In this document: in pieces, positions 47,801-58,800 of the stretch | Layout of the letters: every line of letters starts with the position of its first letter | Numbering within the stretch: position 1 is the stretch's first letter | Assembly (NCBI RefSeq): GCF_000209165.1 | Contig: NC_009047.1 | Location: 1,050,416-1,114,415, forward strand | Direction: 5' to 3' | Source of the DNA: Scheffersomyces stipitis CBS 6054 | Taxonomy: Eukaryota; Ascomycota; Pichiomycetes; Serinales; Debaryomycetaceae | Length of the DNA: 64,000 nt | Notes under the pieces: model-generated | What the model was told of the DNA's origin: nothing | What the model saw: the letters and a program-made list of their open reading frames with translations, nothing else | Database searches by the model: none | Made by a program: the position numbers and the translations under genes

Positions 47801-48176
47801 ACCTACTGAACCAGTTGAGCCTACTGAACCTACTGAGCCAGTTGAGCCTACCGAGCCTACTGAGCCTACTGAACCTACTGAGCCAGTTGAGCCTACTGAA
47901 CCTACTGAGCCAGTTGAACCTACTGAACCAACGGAACCTACTGAACCATTTTCAGAGGAAACTTGCATTCCTACTACTGTTACAGTTACTGTCACCAAAG
48001 AACATCCACTGAGTCTTACAGTTACCAAGACTTCAGTGAGTGCACCCTCAACTGAAACAATTTATACTGTCACATCGGTTTACATAACTGAAACAACTAC
48101 AAAAACGGATGTTACTACTATTCCAACTGTGACCGTTACAGAGACAAAAACCAAGGGCTTCTTCAGGTTCTTCTAG
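44847..48176 (+). CDS. Hyr/Iff-type cell-wall adhesin, repeat-rich
   Basis: A 1109-residue secreted protein. Signal peptide about 1-20 (LARAFLFASVALALTISHP). Residues ~20-330 match the Hyphally-regulated cell wall protein N-terminal domain (Hyr1/Iff family): VTRGSINLSFGDLTIKSGSF, KNEGLIVFNS, FTNKGEIFLISSG, KIENKGQICLF and GSGCITADQDSSVFFSN. After a Thr/Ser-rich linker come 12 units of 38 residues (370-825), then a block of EPT/EPV triplets (about 826-1034), and a Thr/Val-rich tail. The C-terminus ends KGFFRFF with no hydrophobic GPI-attachment tail, although family members usually have one; the protein may be secreted, truncated, or attached otherwise. Subtelomeric location is typical of adhesins. 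Confidence 0.93.
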   Translation: MLLFRCLARAFLFASVALALTISHPQVTRGSINLSFGDLTIKSGSFWSIFDNNISIFKGDIRVKKNAGLFITSTNKLIGLKVELYAGKGSIKNEGLIVFNSLVSLTPSFYKLIGKSFTNKGEIFLISSGCALPTAALLAPKWKNTGSITFYQAKRNNGIVSLGSPGSKIENKGQICLFNQLYKQTTRIVGSGCITADQDSSVFFSNCLMDIDRKQTVYLADSKSSVRAVAIAKPRTFRIAGFGNGNKIGLDLPLFKLLLSPFSYNSRTGILSLRIKGNWGQDFDIGLGYDSRLFKVTTDTSLGLLSVPWGAVKYEGPVPNKQIPSNCRPCKPFPPAPTTTTTTKACSPKSTTSLTTSKTSSPKPTTTSTTSNAQTTITTTWTGTTTRTITETDTPGGTDTVIVEEPTTSNTQTTITTTWTGTTTRTITETDTPGGTDTVIVEEPTTSNTQTTITTTWTGTTTRTITETDTPGGTDTVIVEEPTTSNTQTTITTTWTGTTTRTITETDTPGGTDTVIVEEPTTSNTQTTITTTWTGTTTRTITETDTPGGTDTVIVEEPTTSNTQTTITTTWTGTTTRTITETDTPGGTDTVIVEEPTTSNTQTTITTTWTGTTTRTITETDTPGGTDTVIVEEPTTSNTQTTITTTWTGTTTRTITETDTPGGTDTVIVEEPTTSNTQTTITTTWTGTTTRTITETDTPGGTDTVIVEEPTTSNTQTTITTTWTGTTTRTITETDTPGGTDTVIVEEPTTSNTQTTITTTWTGTTTRTITETDTPGGTDTVIVEEPTTSNTQTTITSTWTGTTTLTVTVTDTVGGTDTVIIVEPTEPVEPTEPTEPVEPTEPVEPVEPTEPTEPTEPVEPTEPTEPTEPVEPTEPTEPTEPTEPVEPTEPTEPVEPTEPTEPVEPTEPTEPTEPVEPTEPTEPTEPTEPVEPTEPVEPTEPTEPTEPTEPVEPTEPTEPVEPTEPTEPVEPTEPTEPTEPVEPTEPTEPVEPTEPTEPVEPTEPTEPTEPTEPVEPTEPTEPVEPTEPTEPTEPFSEETCIPTTVTVTVTKEHPLSLTVTKTSVSAPSTETIYTVTSVYITETTTKTDVTTIPTVTVTETKTKGFFRFF
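45954..47321 (+). repeat. 12 x 114-bp coding tandem repeat
   Basis: Each unit encodes 38 residues beginning TSN(T/A)QTTITTTWTGTTTR. Units 1-11 (45954-47207) are nearly identical at nucleotide level; the first has NAQ, and unit 12 (47208-47321) has diverged. This implies recent expansion or gene conversion. Reverse-complement frames are open over the tract by repetition alone. Confidence 0.95.
47322..47949 (+). repeat. 9-bp EPT/EPV codon-triplet repeat
   Basis: About 70 triplets of Glu-Pro-Thr or Glu-Pro-Val, encoded by GARCCTACY and GARCCAGTT, in higher-order groups such as EPTEPTEPV. Likely a rigid acidic stalk between the Thr-rich repeat and the C-terminus. Prone to length change by slippage. 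Confidence 0.9.
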
Positions 48177-48344
48177 TAAAAGAATAAATTTCGGTTGACA
48201 TTGTTTCACTTCAAAATCAATTTTTAAATAACTTATCTGTAATTAAATAGGAAATTCTTGTACTTTCATTTCGTGTTGCCCTCGGGCTATTGTCCTTCTC
48301 TATTGGAATCATATCTTCTGTTCTGTAATAAAATTGGCTTTTAA

Positions 48345-48740
48345 TTTAGAATGGTTGTAATTATAGCAATTAGTATTTTGATAGTCATTTTCGCACTCTT
48401 TTTAGAGAGACAGTACATATTGTTCAGTAATTGAGAAGAGTTATAAAAGCAAAGGAAACGTTTAAATATTAATAACAAGGATTGAATATGTTAATAATTA
48501 AATATACCATGATGTAGGATTGTTTGGATGTGTTATTGTTGTACTATATTGAGTTGTGGATTTGAAGGGAGAATTAGCCTATGTAGAATCACATGACCAA
48601 AGTTGGTGGATAGGGAATTATATACCGTCCATATAGAGGTGAAACAATTTAACCGCATTTGATGTGCGTGTATTACTAAAATGAGAACTGAGAGGTATAA
48701 AAGAGAGGCGAGATCCCCAAAGTTTGAAAATGGTCCGTGT
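48345..48740 (+). repeat. R1, diverged copy of the subtelomeric repeat family
   Basis: Aligns by eye with R2 and R3 over about 390 bp, including GCATTTGATGTGCGTGTAT and GAGGTATAAAAGAGAGGCGA. It includes a 27-codon frame (48351-48434) coding a hydrophobic peptide. More diverged than the other two. Confidence 0.8.
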
Positions 48741-48940
48741 CCCACATAGATTATCTCTACTTGTGTGGCTCATTTCTTCTTCGAACATTGCATATGAAAA
48801 AAGGGTTTTCTAGTATCCGCATTAGTTTGCATATTTTATTTTCTGGATATCTAGATGTATTGAGACATTTCAAATAAATTCACGATGTGTTCATGAGAAT
48901 GACTTCACAGAAAAGCTTATCTTTAGATCGGATTCAGTTA

Positions 48941-51064
48941 CAATCGATCCCATGAAATTGCACCGTAGCCCTCGGAATTTTGCATGTCGGAAAGTTTTGT
49001 AAGATGACCCTCGGAAAAAATAATGTCGCACCCTAAATTTACTTCGCATGTCGCTAAAAAGAATGTTGCACCGAATAGTCAAAATTAGTTGTGCGAATAC
49101 ATAGTGAATTTTGTATTAGTAGACTCAGATTATTGTAGGAAAAAACTACTATATATTCAAGGACCTTGAGCACAATATTGAAGGATTGGTGGACTGTATT
49201 GTATCATCAACAAATGGACGTGCCTCAATTAAATTCCATCCTTTAGCTCCTCAGGAAAAGAAGAGACAAGCAAAGATGGCTTCCAGTTGTTGTTCACAAC
49301 ATCAGGATTACAGAGATTATCCTTTCATTTTGAGGGTGGTGTTTGAAAGATAACAGATCAGGGCAAGTCTATAGTCGACCATGGAGTCTTAGACTAATTA
49401 AATCCTCTGGACGGCTTGATTCATGTTCCATCTAATTTGGGTGTAGGTCTAAAGAAGATATCTTAACGAGGCCACCTCATCTGAGAGTAGTTAGTGCAAA
49501 TTGATTCACTTGTTGGGGACTCTGAAACTGACTCATTAGAAGAAATGAAAGATGGCAGTGATGACGAAATCATGAAAATAATAGTACCCCAGCGAAGAAC
49601 AGTAGGTAAACTGGCTTTCATGTTTGAATCTGTAGATGAAATTGATATACAACAATCAGCTGCCCATGCCGAAGAAAAGGATCCAAAGATAAGAAAGCTT
49701 ATTATAGAAAGTACACTCCAGAGCAAGTAGCGGGATTTTTTTTGATAAAATAACAGCGCAAGTAGGGACTCCAGTTGCCAAAATAGCTTGTTCTCATGGA
49801 ATACAAGAAATCACTGGGCAAAGATGGGTAAGAGACTATAAAAAGTCCGAAAAGTTGCCATTTGATCTTGTAAGAGGCATAAAGAAGAAGTCAAACAAAT
49901 TGAATGAAACTCACGAGGAATTTCTTAAATCAAAACTTGTGGATGATTGTACTTTGTCTCTTGACATGATGATTTCTGACTTACTGGACCACTTTGAAGG
50001 TCTTCGTGTGAGTAAATCAATTTGGGGCGGTTTCCCGGCGACAATGTTCATTTCACATTCAAAAATATAATAAGGGAACCATTTGCTCTAAATAAAGCTT
50101 GGATGATTGATAAGCGGTATGATTATGTTAGCCTTATAAACAGATCTGATATCGACTACTACAGTAACTGTATTTTCATAGACGAGGCAGGTTTTCAAAT
50201 TGATATGTCACCTCTGTATGATTGGGCTCCATCTGGTGTTACTCCTGTTTCTAGAGTAAGCGGCAAATCGGAAAACAGAACTGTAATGGGAGCTGTTAAC
50301 TCGAAGGGCGTTATACAACTCAACTTGAAAAAGCCATTCAGGAACGTTGCAAAGAAGAGGAAGACAGCCTCAGCTAGAAGAGGTCAAGCAAATGAAGATA
50401 GAGATGAGACAGTTGGAACTACAGCAAGGCAATTGAAATATTTTGTTCTTCTTCTGACATTGGATATCTACCCTGAATATAGAAACTGCTACCAAGTATT
50501 CTCAACATTTCCTCGATTGAGAGCATAATTCTCAGAGGTTATATATTACAGTACTTGCCTCCTTATTCACCCGATTTAGACCATATTGATTTCTGAGAGC
50601 AATTGAAGAAGAGGATGTCAAGAGCAAGGTTCCGACAAGGAGAAAATTTGGGTTCACGCATCCGAGAGGCTGTCTTAGCTATACAAACGGAACTTTTACT
50701 GCAGAATTTCCAGCATTCAATTGATTGATTTCAGAGTTGCTTACGAAAAGAACCACTTGAAATTCTAGTTTTGAACTTCAATGTCGTATTTTTGTATTTA
50801 TGTTTACTTTTGATGTTATACTCTTTTTTTTTAATTCAGAAACAGGTAACTTTCTCTCCATAGAAATGTAAAGTTGATTGCAACAGTCGGGCAATTATCA
50901 AAAGCAATGGTGCAATAATTCACCTGTTTGCTACAAGAAATACTCTACTAATAGTGCAAAATAAATTTGGAGTACGACATTATTTTTTCCGAGGGTCATC
51001 CAATTAAAACTTTCCGACCATGCAAAATTCCGAGGACTACGGTGCAATTGCATGGGAGCGATTG
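48941..51064 (+). mobile_element. decayed Tc1/mariner transposon
   Basis: 2124 bp between TA at 48939-48940 and TA at 51065-51066. The ends are inverted repeats of about 100 bp (48941-49041 and 50962-51064), beginning CAATCGATCCCATGAAATTG on the left and with few mismatches on the right (CAATCGCTCCCATGCAATTG). The inside carries a broken DDE transposase. Flanking TA and the transposase type define the superfamily. Confidence 0.9.
49494..50760 (+). pseudogene. Tc1/mariner transposase, frameshifted
   Basis: Fragments occur in three frames: 49494-49730 (N-terminal acidic), 49855-50070 (HTH-like, EEFLKSKLVDDCTLSLDMMI), 50022-50528 (CIFIDEAGFQID, the first Asp of the DDE triad, and DWAPSGVTPV), and a segment near 50555 (LPPYSPDLDHID, the conserved block before the last acidic residue) that is interrupted by TGA. 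At least three frame changes and a nonsense codon make it non-functional. Similarity to the eukaryotic Tc1/mariner DD(x)E family is by motif only. Confidence 0.88.
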
Positions 51065-51066
51065 TA

Positions 51067-52176
51067 TTTTCCCAAAGGCAAATATATGAAAAAATAAGTT
51101 AAATTTGGTAGAAAAGTTTGTAAATAATAATAGTTTCATATTGCACATAGAAACATTATACGACAAGAAAAGATGGGATTATACGGGAGCAGGAGATTTA
51201 AAAGACCACTGGGCTTTGTTGCAAAATGCAACAGGGGTAGACCGACCCAGCTCTCTGCTACATAATTACATGGTGCAGGTTTAATTGGCATTAATCATTA
51301 TTACTAGATATTTAGCAATTTTAGTGACATGGAAGTACTTTGAGATATACCTGTAGGTTTGGGATTGAGAACCAGGAAACTCGACTCGAAGTGCCTTAAT
51401 GTTGTAAAATAGTGGAACGCGCATTTTGTAAAAAATCCTGTGTACTGCGTGCATGAAATACTGTATGTGATTATTATACTGTACTAGTCTTGAAAACTCC
51501 TCGTTTCAAAAAAAGACACATTAGCTTTGTGGATGACACATTTTCGTAAGCTAGACATCATTGACCATACTTCGTAACTCTTGTAATTATCTCGTGTTGA
51601 CGGACAACTTTTTTATGTGTCATTTTTTGCCTCTAAGAATAAAATACCCCCCACTTCTGGGGGACGAACTATGAAAAAGTGGATTTCGTTGCTTTGACAG
51701 TAGCAAAAACATGCATGATAAATATCTCGGTAGAGTTGTCTGAAATTCTTACTGCACAATTTGAGACAGTCTATAGGGATTAATGTAGATCTCTGCAGTA
51801 TGAATCCCTGGTTTTACAAGTCGTAGGCATCGCCAGTGAAAAAAAAAGGACTTTTTTACCTAGATAATTATTTGAGTAGTTTGAACTTATAATCACCATG
51901 GCAATTCTACAGAATGAAGATAACGATTTCTAAACACTTCTAGTTAATGGCCACTGCTTTACTTCACCTTCGAAAAATATTTTCTTATATACTAATTTAC
52001 TACAGAACCCAGAGCTCGTAACCAAAATTATGTACACAAGAACCCACCAAAGTGCTATTATTCGCTATATTACAATCAATTATTCTGCCTAATTTTGTTC
52101 ATTAATTGTTGAATTATAAATATAGCACACTTTTCTTATACAAATATCTCCTTCCTTATTCAAGATATATTCACCA
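51067..52176. other. AT-rich, no gene supported
   Basis: No credible frame. A small perfect hairpin CCCCCA-CTTC-TGGGGG lies at 51648-51663. TATAAATA at about 52115-52122 is the probable promoter element of the next gene. Confidence 0.45.
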
Positions 52177-52872
52177 ATGTCAAAGATTTTGTTGTCTATA
52201 TTGCAAGCATTTGCAATCATATTAGTCTTCGTAAGAAGTGGATTGTCATCTGAGATAGATTTATCCTCACTGATTATGACATCTGTGGAGAGTAACCTTA
52301 GTCTAAATGATACAAATCTCACTGTAGTAGATAATAATGGTAAAGGAGATGTTGCAGGCTATCTAAAGTTAGACTTCGATAGTTTTGAAGCTGGAAATGT
52401 GGACTTTACTGAAAGAGAGATCATAAGTAACTCCACTCTTAAGAAGTTGCCAAAATTTGACAACTCAAATTATACGTACGTAACTGGGACTGTTAGTTAC
52501 TCGAACAAGGATATAGTTCGAGAACCAAAAGAGACTTTCACTCTGTACCTCATCCGCAGATTGAAGTTACAATGGGGAGCAAAGAGTTGTGTTCATCATT
52601 CGGGACGTGTTGGCCACTTGTATTACCACTTGTGGGCAGCTGGGGGAAAGTGCTTTAAACCTGATCAGATTAAAGTTGTTGCGGGTGCGATGGACAAAGC
52701 AATGCGTTTAGAAAATGCAAATTTTTTGGTAAGCAATTGGTGTATGAAGCTCATCTACAGAGGCAAGTGGTCAGGGATTGTTGTAATTGGTCCGACTCCG
52801 GAGGTCAAAACTCTTTCTTGTGAAGACGCAACAATTCAGGAGAACTACGAACACGACCTCACAACAATCTAA
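52177..52872 (+). CDS. small secreted cysteine-containing protein, unknown
   Basis: A 231-residue protein with a signal peptide (SKILLSILQAFAIILVFVRS). The N-terminal part has five N-glycosylation sequons (NLS, NDT, NLT, NST, NYT) within residues ~45-105 and a motif LKLDFDSFEAGNVDF. The C-terminal half has four cysteines (SCVHH, GGKC, NWC, LSC) and looks folded (HHSGRVGHLYYHLWAAGGKC, AGAMDKAMRLENANF, YRGKWSGIVVIG). I do not recognise the family. Its size and subtelomeric place fit fast-evolving secreted proteins, killer-factor-like proteins or effectors included, but no function can be assigned. The next gene-like frame is a shortened relative. Confidence 0.75.
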   Translation: MSKILLSILQAFAIILVFVRSGLSSEIDLSSLIMTSVESNLSLNDTNLTVVDNNGKGDVAGYLKLDFDSFEAGNVDFTEREIISNSTLKKLPKFDNSNYTYVTGTVSYSNKDIVREPKETFTLYLIRRLKLQWGAKSCVHHSGRVGHLYYHLWAAGGKCFKPDQIKVVAGAMDKAMRLENANFLVSNWCMKLIYRGKWSGIVVIGPTPEVKTLSCEDATIQENYEHDLTTI

Positions 52873-53986
52873 CAGAAGCTTTCATTTATTTGTCAAAAAT
52901 TTCGAAGTGGATGAATGAATAAAACCAAAATATTTCAATATTTTATCTATATTTTTTATTTCTGTTACAAGTTGTGTGATAACGACTAAAATCTGAACCA
53001 GTTTTTTTAGAGAAGTACTTATTAATATCATTGTCTTAATTTTGCACTTAGTATTTGGGTACCTCATTTGATGGACTGCTAGTAAGTTTACTCCTAGGTA
53101 GAAGTTTTAGAAAGTATGCATTGAAAGCTCTACTACAAGCATTTTGTTTCCTAGTTTAATCTTGATTTATTCAAAAATTTAGTAATCTATTGAAAATTTT
53201 CTCACAACTTCAATTTCCTTTATCTGCAAAATTCCCATCATCTTTGACAACCAAAAGAGGGAATCCAATTTAGATAGACCAGCTCCTTGTGTATCCTAGA
53301 CTGAGAGGTTGTAAGTAATACAGACTTATAAATTCAACAGTTGAGTCGATTTGTCTATAGAACTTAGAGTCCCGGCTCCTCCAACTTGCTGTCCAGTTAT
53401 TTTTTTCGATGATGTGCAATAGCATGCATTCCTAGAGTCTATGTTATGAACTTCAAATATAAATATAGCTTTATCAAGTAATTCTAATAGTTTAATTGAT
53501 CATTACACTTCTTGCTCATAGAATTTCGAAATATTAAGATAAAAAAGCCATTTTTCAACTTGATACTTCTGAATACTTCACTTCAGAATTTTCTTAGTCA
53601 ATCGTGGAAAAATCGAATTGAATATGTATTTCTGGTAAGTTAAACTGAGAACACTTTAATGGTTGACAAAGACATCATTATTTCAGGTTTATGCAATTAG
53701 GAGAAACAACAATGATATTTTTGAAAAGAGTGCCCTATCACAGCACATTTCATTCATGCCAAGACGACTAAAACATGCCAACTTTTATTTTTTTGTATAA
53801 ATAGTTGTCACACGGAGGGGAGGAAATAAAACAACTTATTGCAATTTGTCGTTTCCACTTCGACCTTTTTGCTGAAGATTCCGAAAAATTTAACTAATCT
53901 CTAATATAAAAGGAGCTAGAAATCAGTAAACAAATATAATTAGTAATTCACTATGAATGAGAACCTGGTTTCCTATTACTTGAGAA
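52873..53986. other. AT-rich, no gene supported
   Basis: No credible frame. CATTCCTAGAGTCTATGTTAT near 53428-53448 matches a segment of R2/R3 (54825-, 63346-), so a scrap of the repeat lies here. TATAAAA at about 53904-53910 precedes the next fragment. Confidence 0.5.
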
Positions 53987-54220
53987 ATGTTAAACGAAGT
54001 AAATTGGCACTTGTATTCTTTGCTCTTTTTGTGCGTGGGAAATGTTGTGTGTGTCCACACTCTTGTTTCGTTATTCAACACTAACGTCACTGTCATGGAT
54101 GGAGCGGTTCCTGCTGTTGCTGGAATTTTGGAATTAGATTTGGAGGCTTTCGAAGCAGGAGAAATCGATTTACCATGTGACCAAGAACTATGTGACCATA
54201 TTCTAAATGGTTATCATTAG
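53987..54220 (+). pseudogene. truncated paralogue of the secreted protein at 52177
   Basis: 77 codons. It keeps a hydrophobic leader and the motif pair NTNVTVMDGAVPAVAG / LELDLEAFEAGEIDL, which parallels NDTNLTVVDNNGKGDVAG / LKLDFDSFEAGNVDF of the intact protein, but it stops before the cysteine-rich half. An overlapping frame starts upstream at 53953, so a frameshift in the leader is possible. Its TATA element is preserved. The 3' end (from about 54171) is shared with R3, where only this end remains. Confidence 0.65.
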
Positions 54221-55223
54221 AGCATTAGAATTTTGTAAGATTCAAATGTGATGAATTCTTTCTTGATTTAGTGAGGGTTTTCAAATGGTACTACTTTTAG
54301 TGCAAGTGGAATTTTTTGCAGCAATAAATATTTTTATATTATTTTTCGCATTCTTTCCAAAAAGACAATCAGTACATCTCTGTATACAAGAAAATTGAGA
54401 GAAGTAATAAAAGTAAGGGAAAAGTTAAGATTGTAAGAATATGGATATGCAATGTTAGTTACTGTTGATAGGATGATGTATGACTAGTGTGAATGCGATA
54501 TTGGGTTGTATTATGTTGAGTTGTTGTGAATTTGGAGGGAGGATTATCCATTTAGAATCACATGACTAGAATTGATTGACAGGGAATTATGTGCAGTCAC
54601 TATAGACGTGGATACAAGTATAGGCGCATTTGATGTGCGTGTATCACCAAAATGAGATCTGAGAGGTATAAAAGAGAGGCGAGGTCCCCAAAGTTTGAAA
54701 AAATTATTAAAGTTTATAATTAAACAAAGTATGGTTCATTTGAAGGGGGATATTCTTGATTTTTAGGGAATAACATAATATAAGAAGATATAAGGAATGA
54801 ACAATTCATAGTCCTCAAAAGCTGGACATTCCTAGGGTCTATGTTATCTCATTTTCATAAGTATTGCGGTATTCTATGCGAGGAAGGAATGTGAGCTACG
54901 ACATTCTTCGCAGCAGACCTGCACCGATTCGCGGAAAAAGCGTCTTTCACGTGACCTGACAAGATTCGTATCTATTGCTGCAGCGGAGATATGGTTAGAT
55001 CAGTTCGACCAACAGTCCTGTATTTAACACTCCCAAAATAGGACATAACGTGACCAAAGATACGAGATATTAGGATTGTTGCACGGGCAGGACATAACGT
55101 GACCACTGATGCGTGCTATTGGTTGAGGCACGGAAGTTAATTGAGGCGACCCAAATAGGATATAACGTGACCGAAGGGGTGTGAGTTAATAGTTGCGGCA
55201 CGGAGGTATAATAGCGGCACGGG
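54171..55223 (+). repeat. R2, centromere-proximal copy of a ~1-kb direct repeat
   Basis: Aligns along its length with R3 (62683-63773), from TACCATGTGA to GCGGCACGGG, in the same orientation, with small indels. It contains a 37-codon hydrophobic frame (54285-54398), the TATAAAAGAGAGGCGAG block, an AAAAAGCGTCTTTCACGTGAC motif (split in text) and degenerate tandem ACATAACGTGACC units at the right. The left end overlaps the gene relic. Confidence 0.92.
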
Positions 55224-55808
55224 TCTGACGGGCCACGGCTGAACTGATGATTTTAAGCTTGTGACGGAAGTATGCACTTAATTAATGCATCAAAACGACA
55301 TTTATGTTGCGCATGTCGCGGAATGTCGTATGTTTTGCATCGAAACAGGCTAAGTACGCACCTCGGAACTGCACAGAAAGTGTGATTTTTTGCCTGTAAC
55401 AGGCTAAGTACGCACCTCGGAACTGCACAAAGTGTGATTTTTTGCATATGAACAGGCGCTCTACGCACCTCGCCTGCACACTATATGGAATTTAACTATA
55501 ACGCAACAAATCCGTGGATTAGGCGAAATCGGACGATTTCGAGACGCGGTCGGTCCCTGACATTTTGAAATATTTTGCGCTCCGTTGGCACGACGACCGG
55601 ATTGTCAGTGTTTATGTTTTCAAGCTATGGCGGCTTAACTATGGGCTTAAACTATACGGGAGGCATGCCTAATCTCTTACCAATTATCTCTTTATGGGAG
55701 ATTGAGATCTTGTTTGAAGTCAGGTTTACTGACACGTAGAGGTTTTTATTTAGGGTATTGTAGTATAATGAACATATATAAGATTATGAAAGCGAACAAC
55801 AAATAACT
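55224..55808. other. left end of the helicase block, no gene
   Basis: Contains the 54-bp minisatellite and 3' flank of the helicase gene. GC-rich and non-coding, with short CGGCAC-like motifs. Confidence 0.5.
55344..55481. repeat. 54-bp minisatellite, 2.6 copies
   Basis: Units at 55344, 55398 and 55451 begin AACAGGC and share TACGCACCTCG and a TGTGATTTTTTGC segment; the third is partial and diverged. The apparent minus-strand frame over it is repeat-driven. Confidence 0.8.
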
Positions 55809-58800
55809 TCAAGCATGTCTTCTCTTTTTGACACAAGCATGACACCGCTCCTTACCAGCCTCATAACAAGTTTGTTCCGTTAAACGCATATGTCTCGTTA
55901 CCATTAAATTAACACAAGTGTCCAATAAGTCTCGTTGAAACTCAGACGAATAAAAGTTGAGCAATACCATGTCTACCTTTCCACTGCTCATTTGACTGCC
56001 AACAAGCAATTCTATTGGATTATTAATCGAATATGCAAACAAGACGGTTGTAGGTTTCAACATATGAAGACCCACCATTGCTTCTGCCGTAGTAACCACA
56101 ACCCTGATATTCTCATTGGCCATCTTATTCAAAGCAGCTGTTCTGCTGACTGGGGATCCGTAGATACCTATACATGGAACCTCGTCGGCCATTTGACTTA
56201 CCAAGTATGACACTTTATCAGAAGACTCAGCAATCACAATTGCCGAACCGAAACTCCTAACTTTTTCTAGAACCGTCTGACATATTGAAGTGGTATTAGG
56301 CTTCTTGAAAAGAGTGAATTCTTTATGTGGCAAGAGTGGTTCCTGTGACGACACCCTTACCAAGGAATTGATATTAAATAATCTACTCATCGTAGCGTCT
56401 TCCTTCTGTGGAAGAAATGACGTCAAAAATACAACAGGTACATTTTTGTTTCCATCGACCACATATTGTTTCATCTGCAAGATATGGGCATCGTCAACCA
56501 CTACCCGGCGGAGATAGGTCTTGCCTTGATAGTTCGTAGACTGAAAATGTCTGACTACCTGATTAAGATATCTAAGGTGGCCGTCTTCAAGCAGCATCAA
56601 TAGCACATCATAGTCGTTGACCTGTCCAACAGAGCCATCAAACGTACGCACATTGAAATTTTCGGTCAATTGGCGGATGGTGGAGTTGAGTGTAGAAATG
56701 TAAGGTACCACAAATATCGTAACACAGTGAGTCTTTTTACCTCGGTCGGTCTGGCGAAGACTGTGGGTACGCTCCGCCAACATCGCAATGATGCAACAAG
56801 TCGTCTTTCCCAGGTCAATAGCAACCATCATACTGAAGCAATTAGCCACATCCGATGTAGCCTGTTGCTGGCCCTCCTTGAACTTGAAGTGTTGTCCAAA
56901 CATCTGTCTGCCAGCCTCTATAAGTTCTTCACCTGTCAATTTCGGTGGTTCGTTCCTAGTAAATACGCTAGGCGTAAATATCTGAAGAGTACTCATCTCC
57001 AAACACGTATGCCAGGCTGCCAGACAGTCTCTCATTCGTTGAAGCATTACATGATTGTAACCATCTCTATTTGTGGCATAACTTTCGACAAACCTACTAA
57101 ACGAATGCCCAGCCTGTTCGGCAAGGGTGTTGTCAATCTTGATCTGTAATCCAATCATCCCAGAGACGTTCGCCCCAACAAAATATGAAAGCACTTGTCT
57201 TATTTCACCGTACATGATTCCTCTAAGCTTTGGAGTTGTTTTATTTATGAACTTACGGAACGATTTTCCAAGAGTAGTGCTGTTTTTGATTTGTTTCTCT
57301 CCCACGAACAAATGGAGCTTGTATTTATCACTTAGTTTCTTGAACTCTATGTGGCTCAATGAACCGGTTTGTTCTTGGTATTCGACAAGAGTGTGTTCGA
57401 ATGGCCTGACAAAATAGATATAGTGAGCCAAGCACTCTGACACCTCTTCGGGCAACATCTTGAGAATAGGACGTTCTCGACTATACTTCATACTGTTCTT
57501 TCCATTGTTGGTAAAGAGTCCAAGCATCCCATCAGCAACAAACACATTACTTCCCAATCTTTCTTCATTACGAATAAGAACCAGGTATAATTCCGTTAAA
57601 CGATACGGAGACCCACACGTCAACAAGATCATGTAAAAAAACAAGTCGTTCAATCTAGAGAGTCGGCGACGGAAATACTGAAGACTCTTGATGTCATACT
57701 TATCAACCAGGTTAATTTCCAAGCATCTGTCGATATCCCTTTGATCCCAGTTGTAACTAGTTTGAGGCATTCCAACAACTCTTGGTTTTTGTGCTGCCAT
57801 CATCTCATTCATGGCCATGGTCGGCGTGATGTTGATGTCCATGAAAAGTTCCTCAACTTCAAGTACATATTGCTGAATGGCAGTATGGACCCATTTTTTG
57901 ATGTCGTCGAGTCCGACTTCAAATGTATTTATTCTTATTTTGTCTCCAACATGTAGCACGTTCATGGTCCTTCCAAATGTACGAGGACTCAACGAGTGTA
58001 CATCGGCACTGAACTTGCAAAATCGGCCAAAGTTGAGTGCTATGGATGCCGCCCTGTTACAATCCTCAACAAAAGGTCGGACATAAGACTTGTCTTTTTT
58101 CATCACATCAACAGCTATGCATTTGAATGCAAAAGATAAACCACTGCAAAAATCGCAGCGGTACGACTTGATCTTGAATCCTATTCCTCCTTCATCAAGA
58201 AGACACACCATTAGACTGCTCATAAAGACATCTTCCATGGCGTTTGAATCGTCTTCCTGCAACACTAGTACCGGAGACAACAACCAGAACGCACCAAATT
58301 TCGTCATTTGACCGAAAAATCTTCGTAGTCCCTGTTTTTTGTTGGCACAGAATACTTGCTCAAACTCTTCCATTGCTTTGTGTTCCTTCAACTCGCACAT
58401 TTTCATGGCAACAAAGAGGAATCTGGCAAGCATGGGTCCGTATCGCAGGGCTGAGTTTGGAGTGCTACAGAACCGGGGGTTTTTGATGAGTGCTGAGAGA
58501 GAAGATCCGATGCTCAAAGCTAATCTTTTCTTGGTTACATATTTCTTGCACAATTGTACCAAACGTGGCCATCTTTTGTCATTAGACATGTTCAAAAATG
58601 AACGGAACTTTGTATACTCATGCGCTTTGTATCTGGATAAAAACGGATCTACAATTTGAGAGTCAGCAGTGCTGTCTGTTGGTTCGTGAAAACTACTGGC
58701 TAGATTGTGTTGAATTCGGAAGTAGTTTGTCTTAGCCTCTACATTCCGAACACTGTAACCATACACAACATGTTTTTCAGGTCCCTCTTCTCGTTGGTGC

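Noticed and set aside
47219..48028. Minus-strand frame of Gly/Ser/Val repeats opposite the EPT block
   Set aside because: Same cause: 9-bp repeat keeps all frames open.
51648..51663. GC hairpin as terminator
   Set aside because: Intrinsic terminators of this kind are bacterial; no gene ends nearby.
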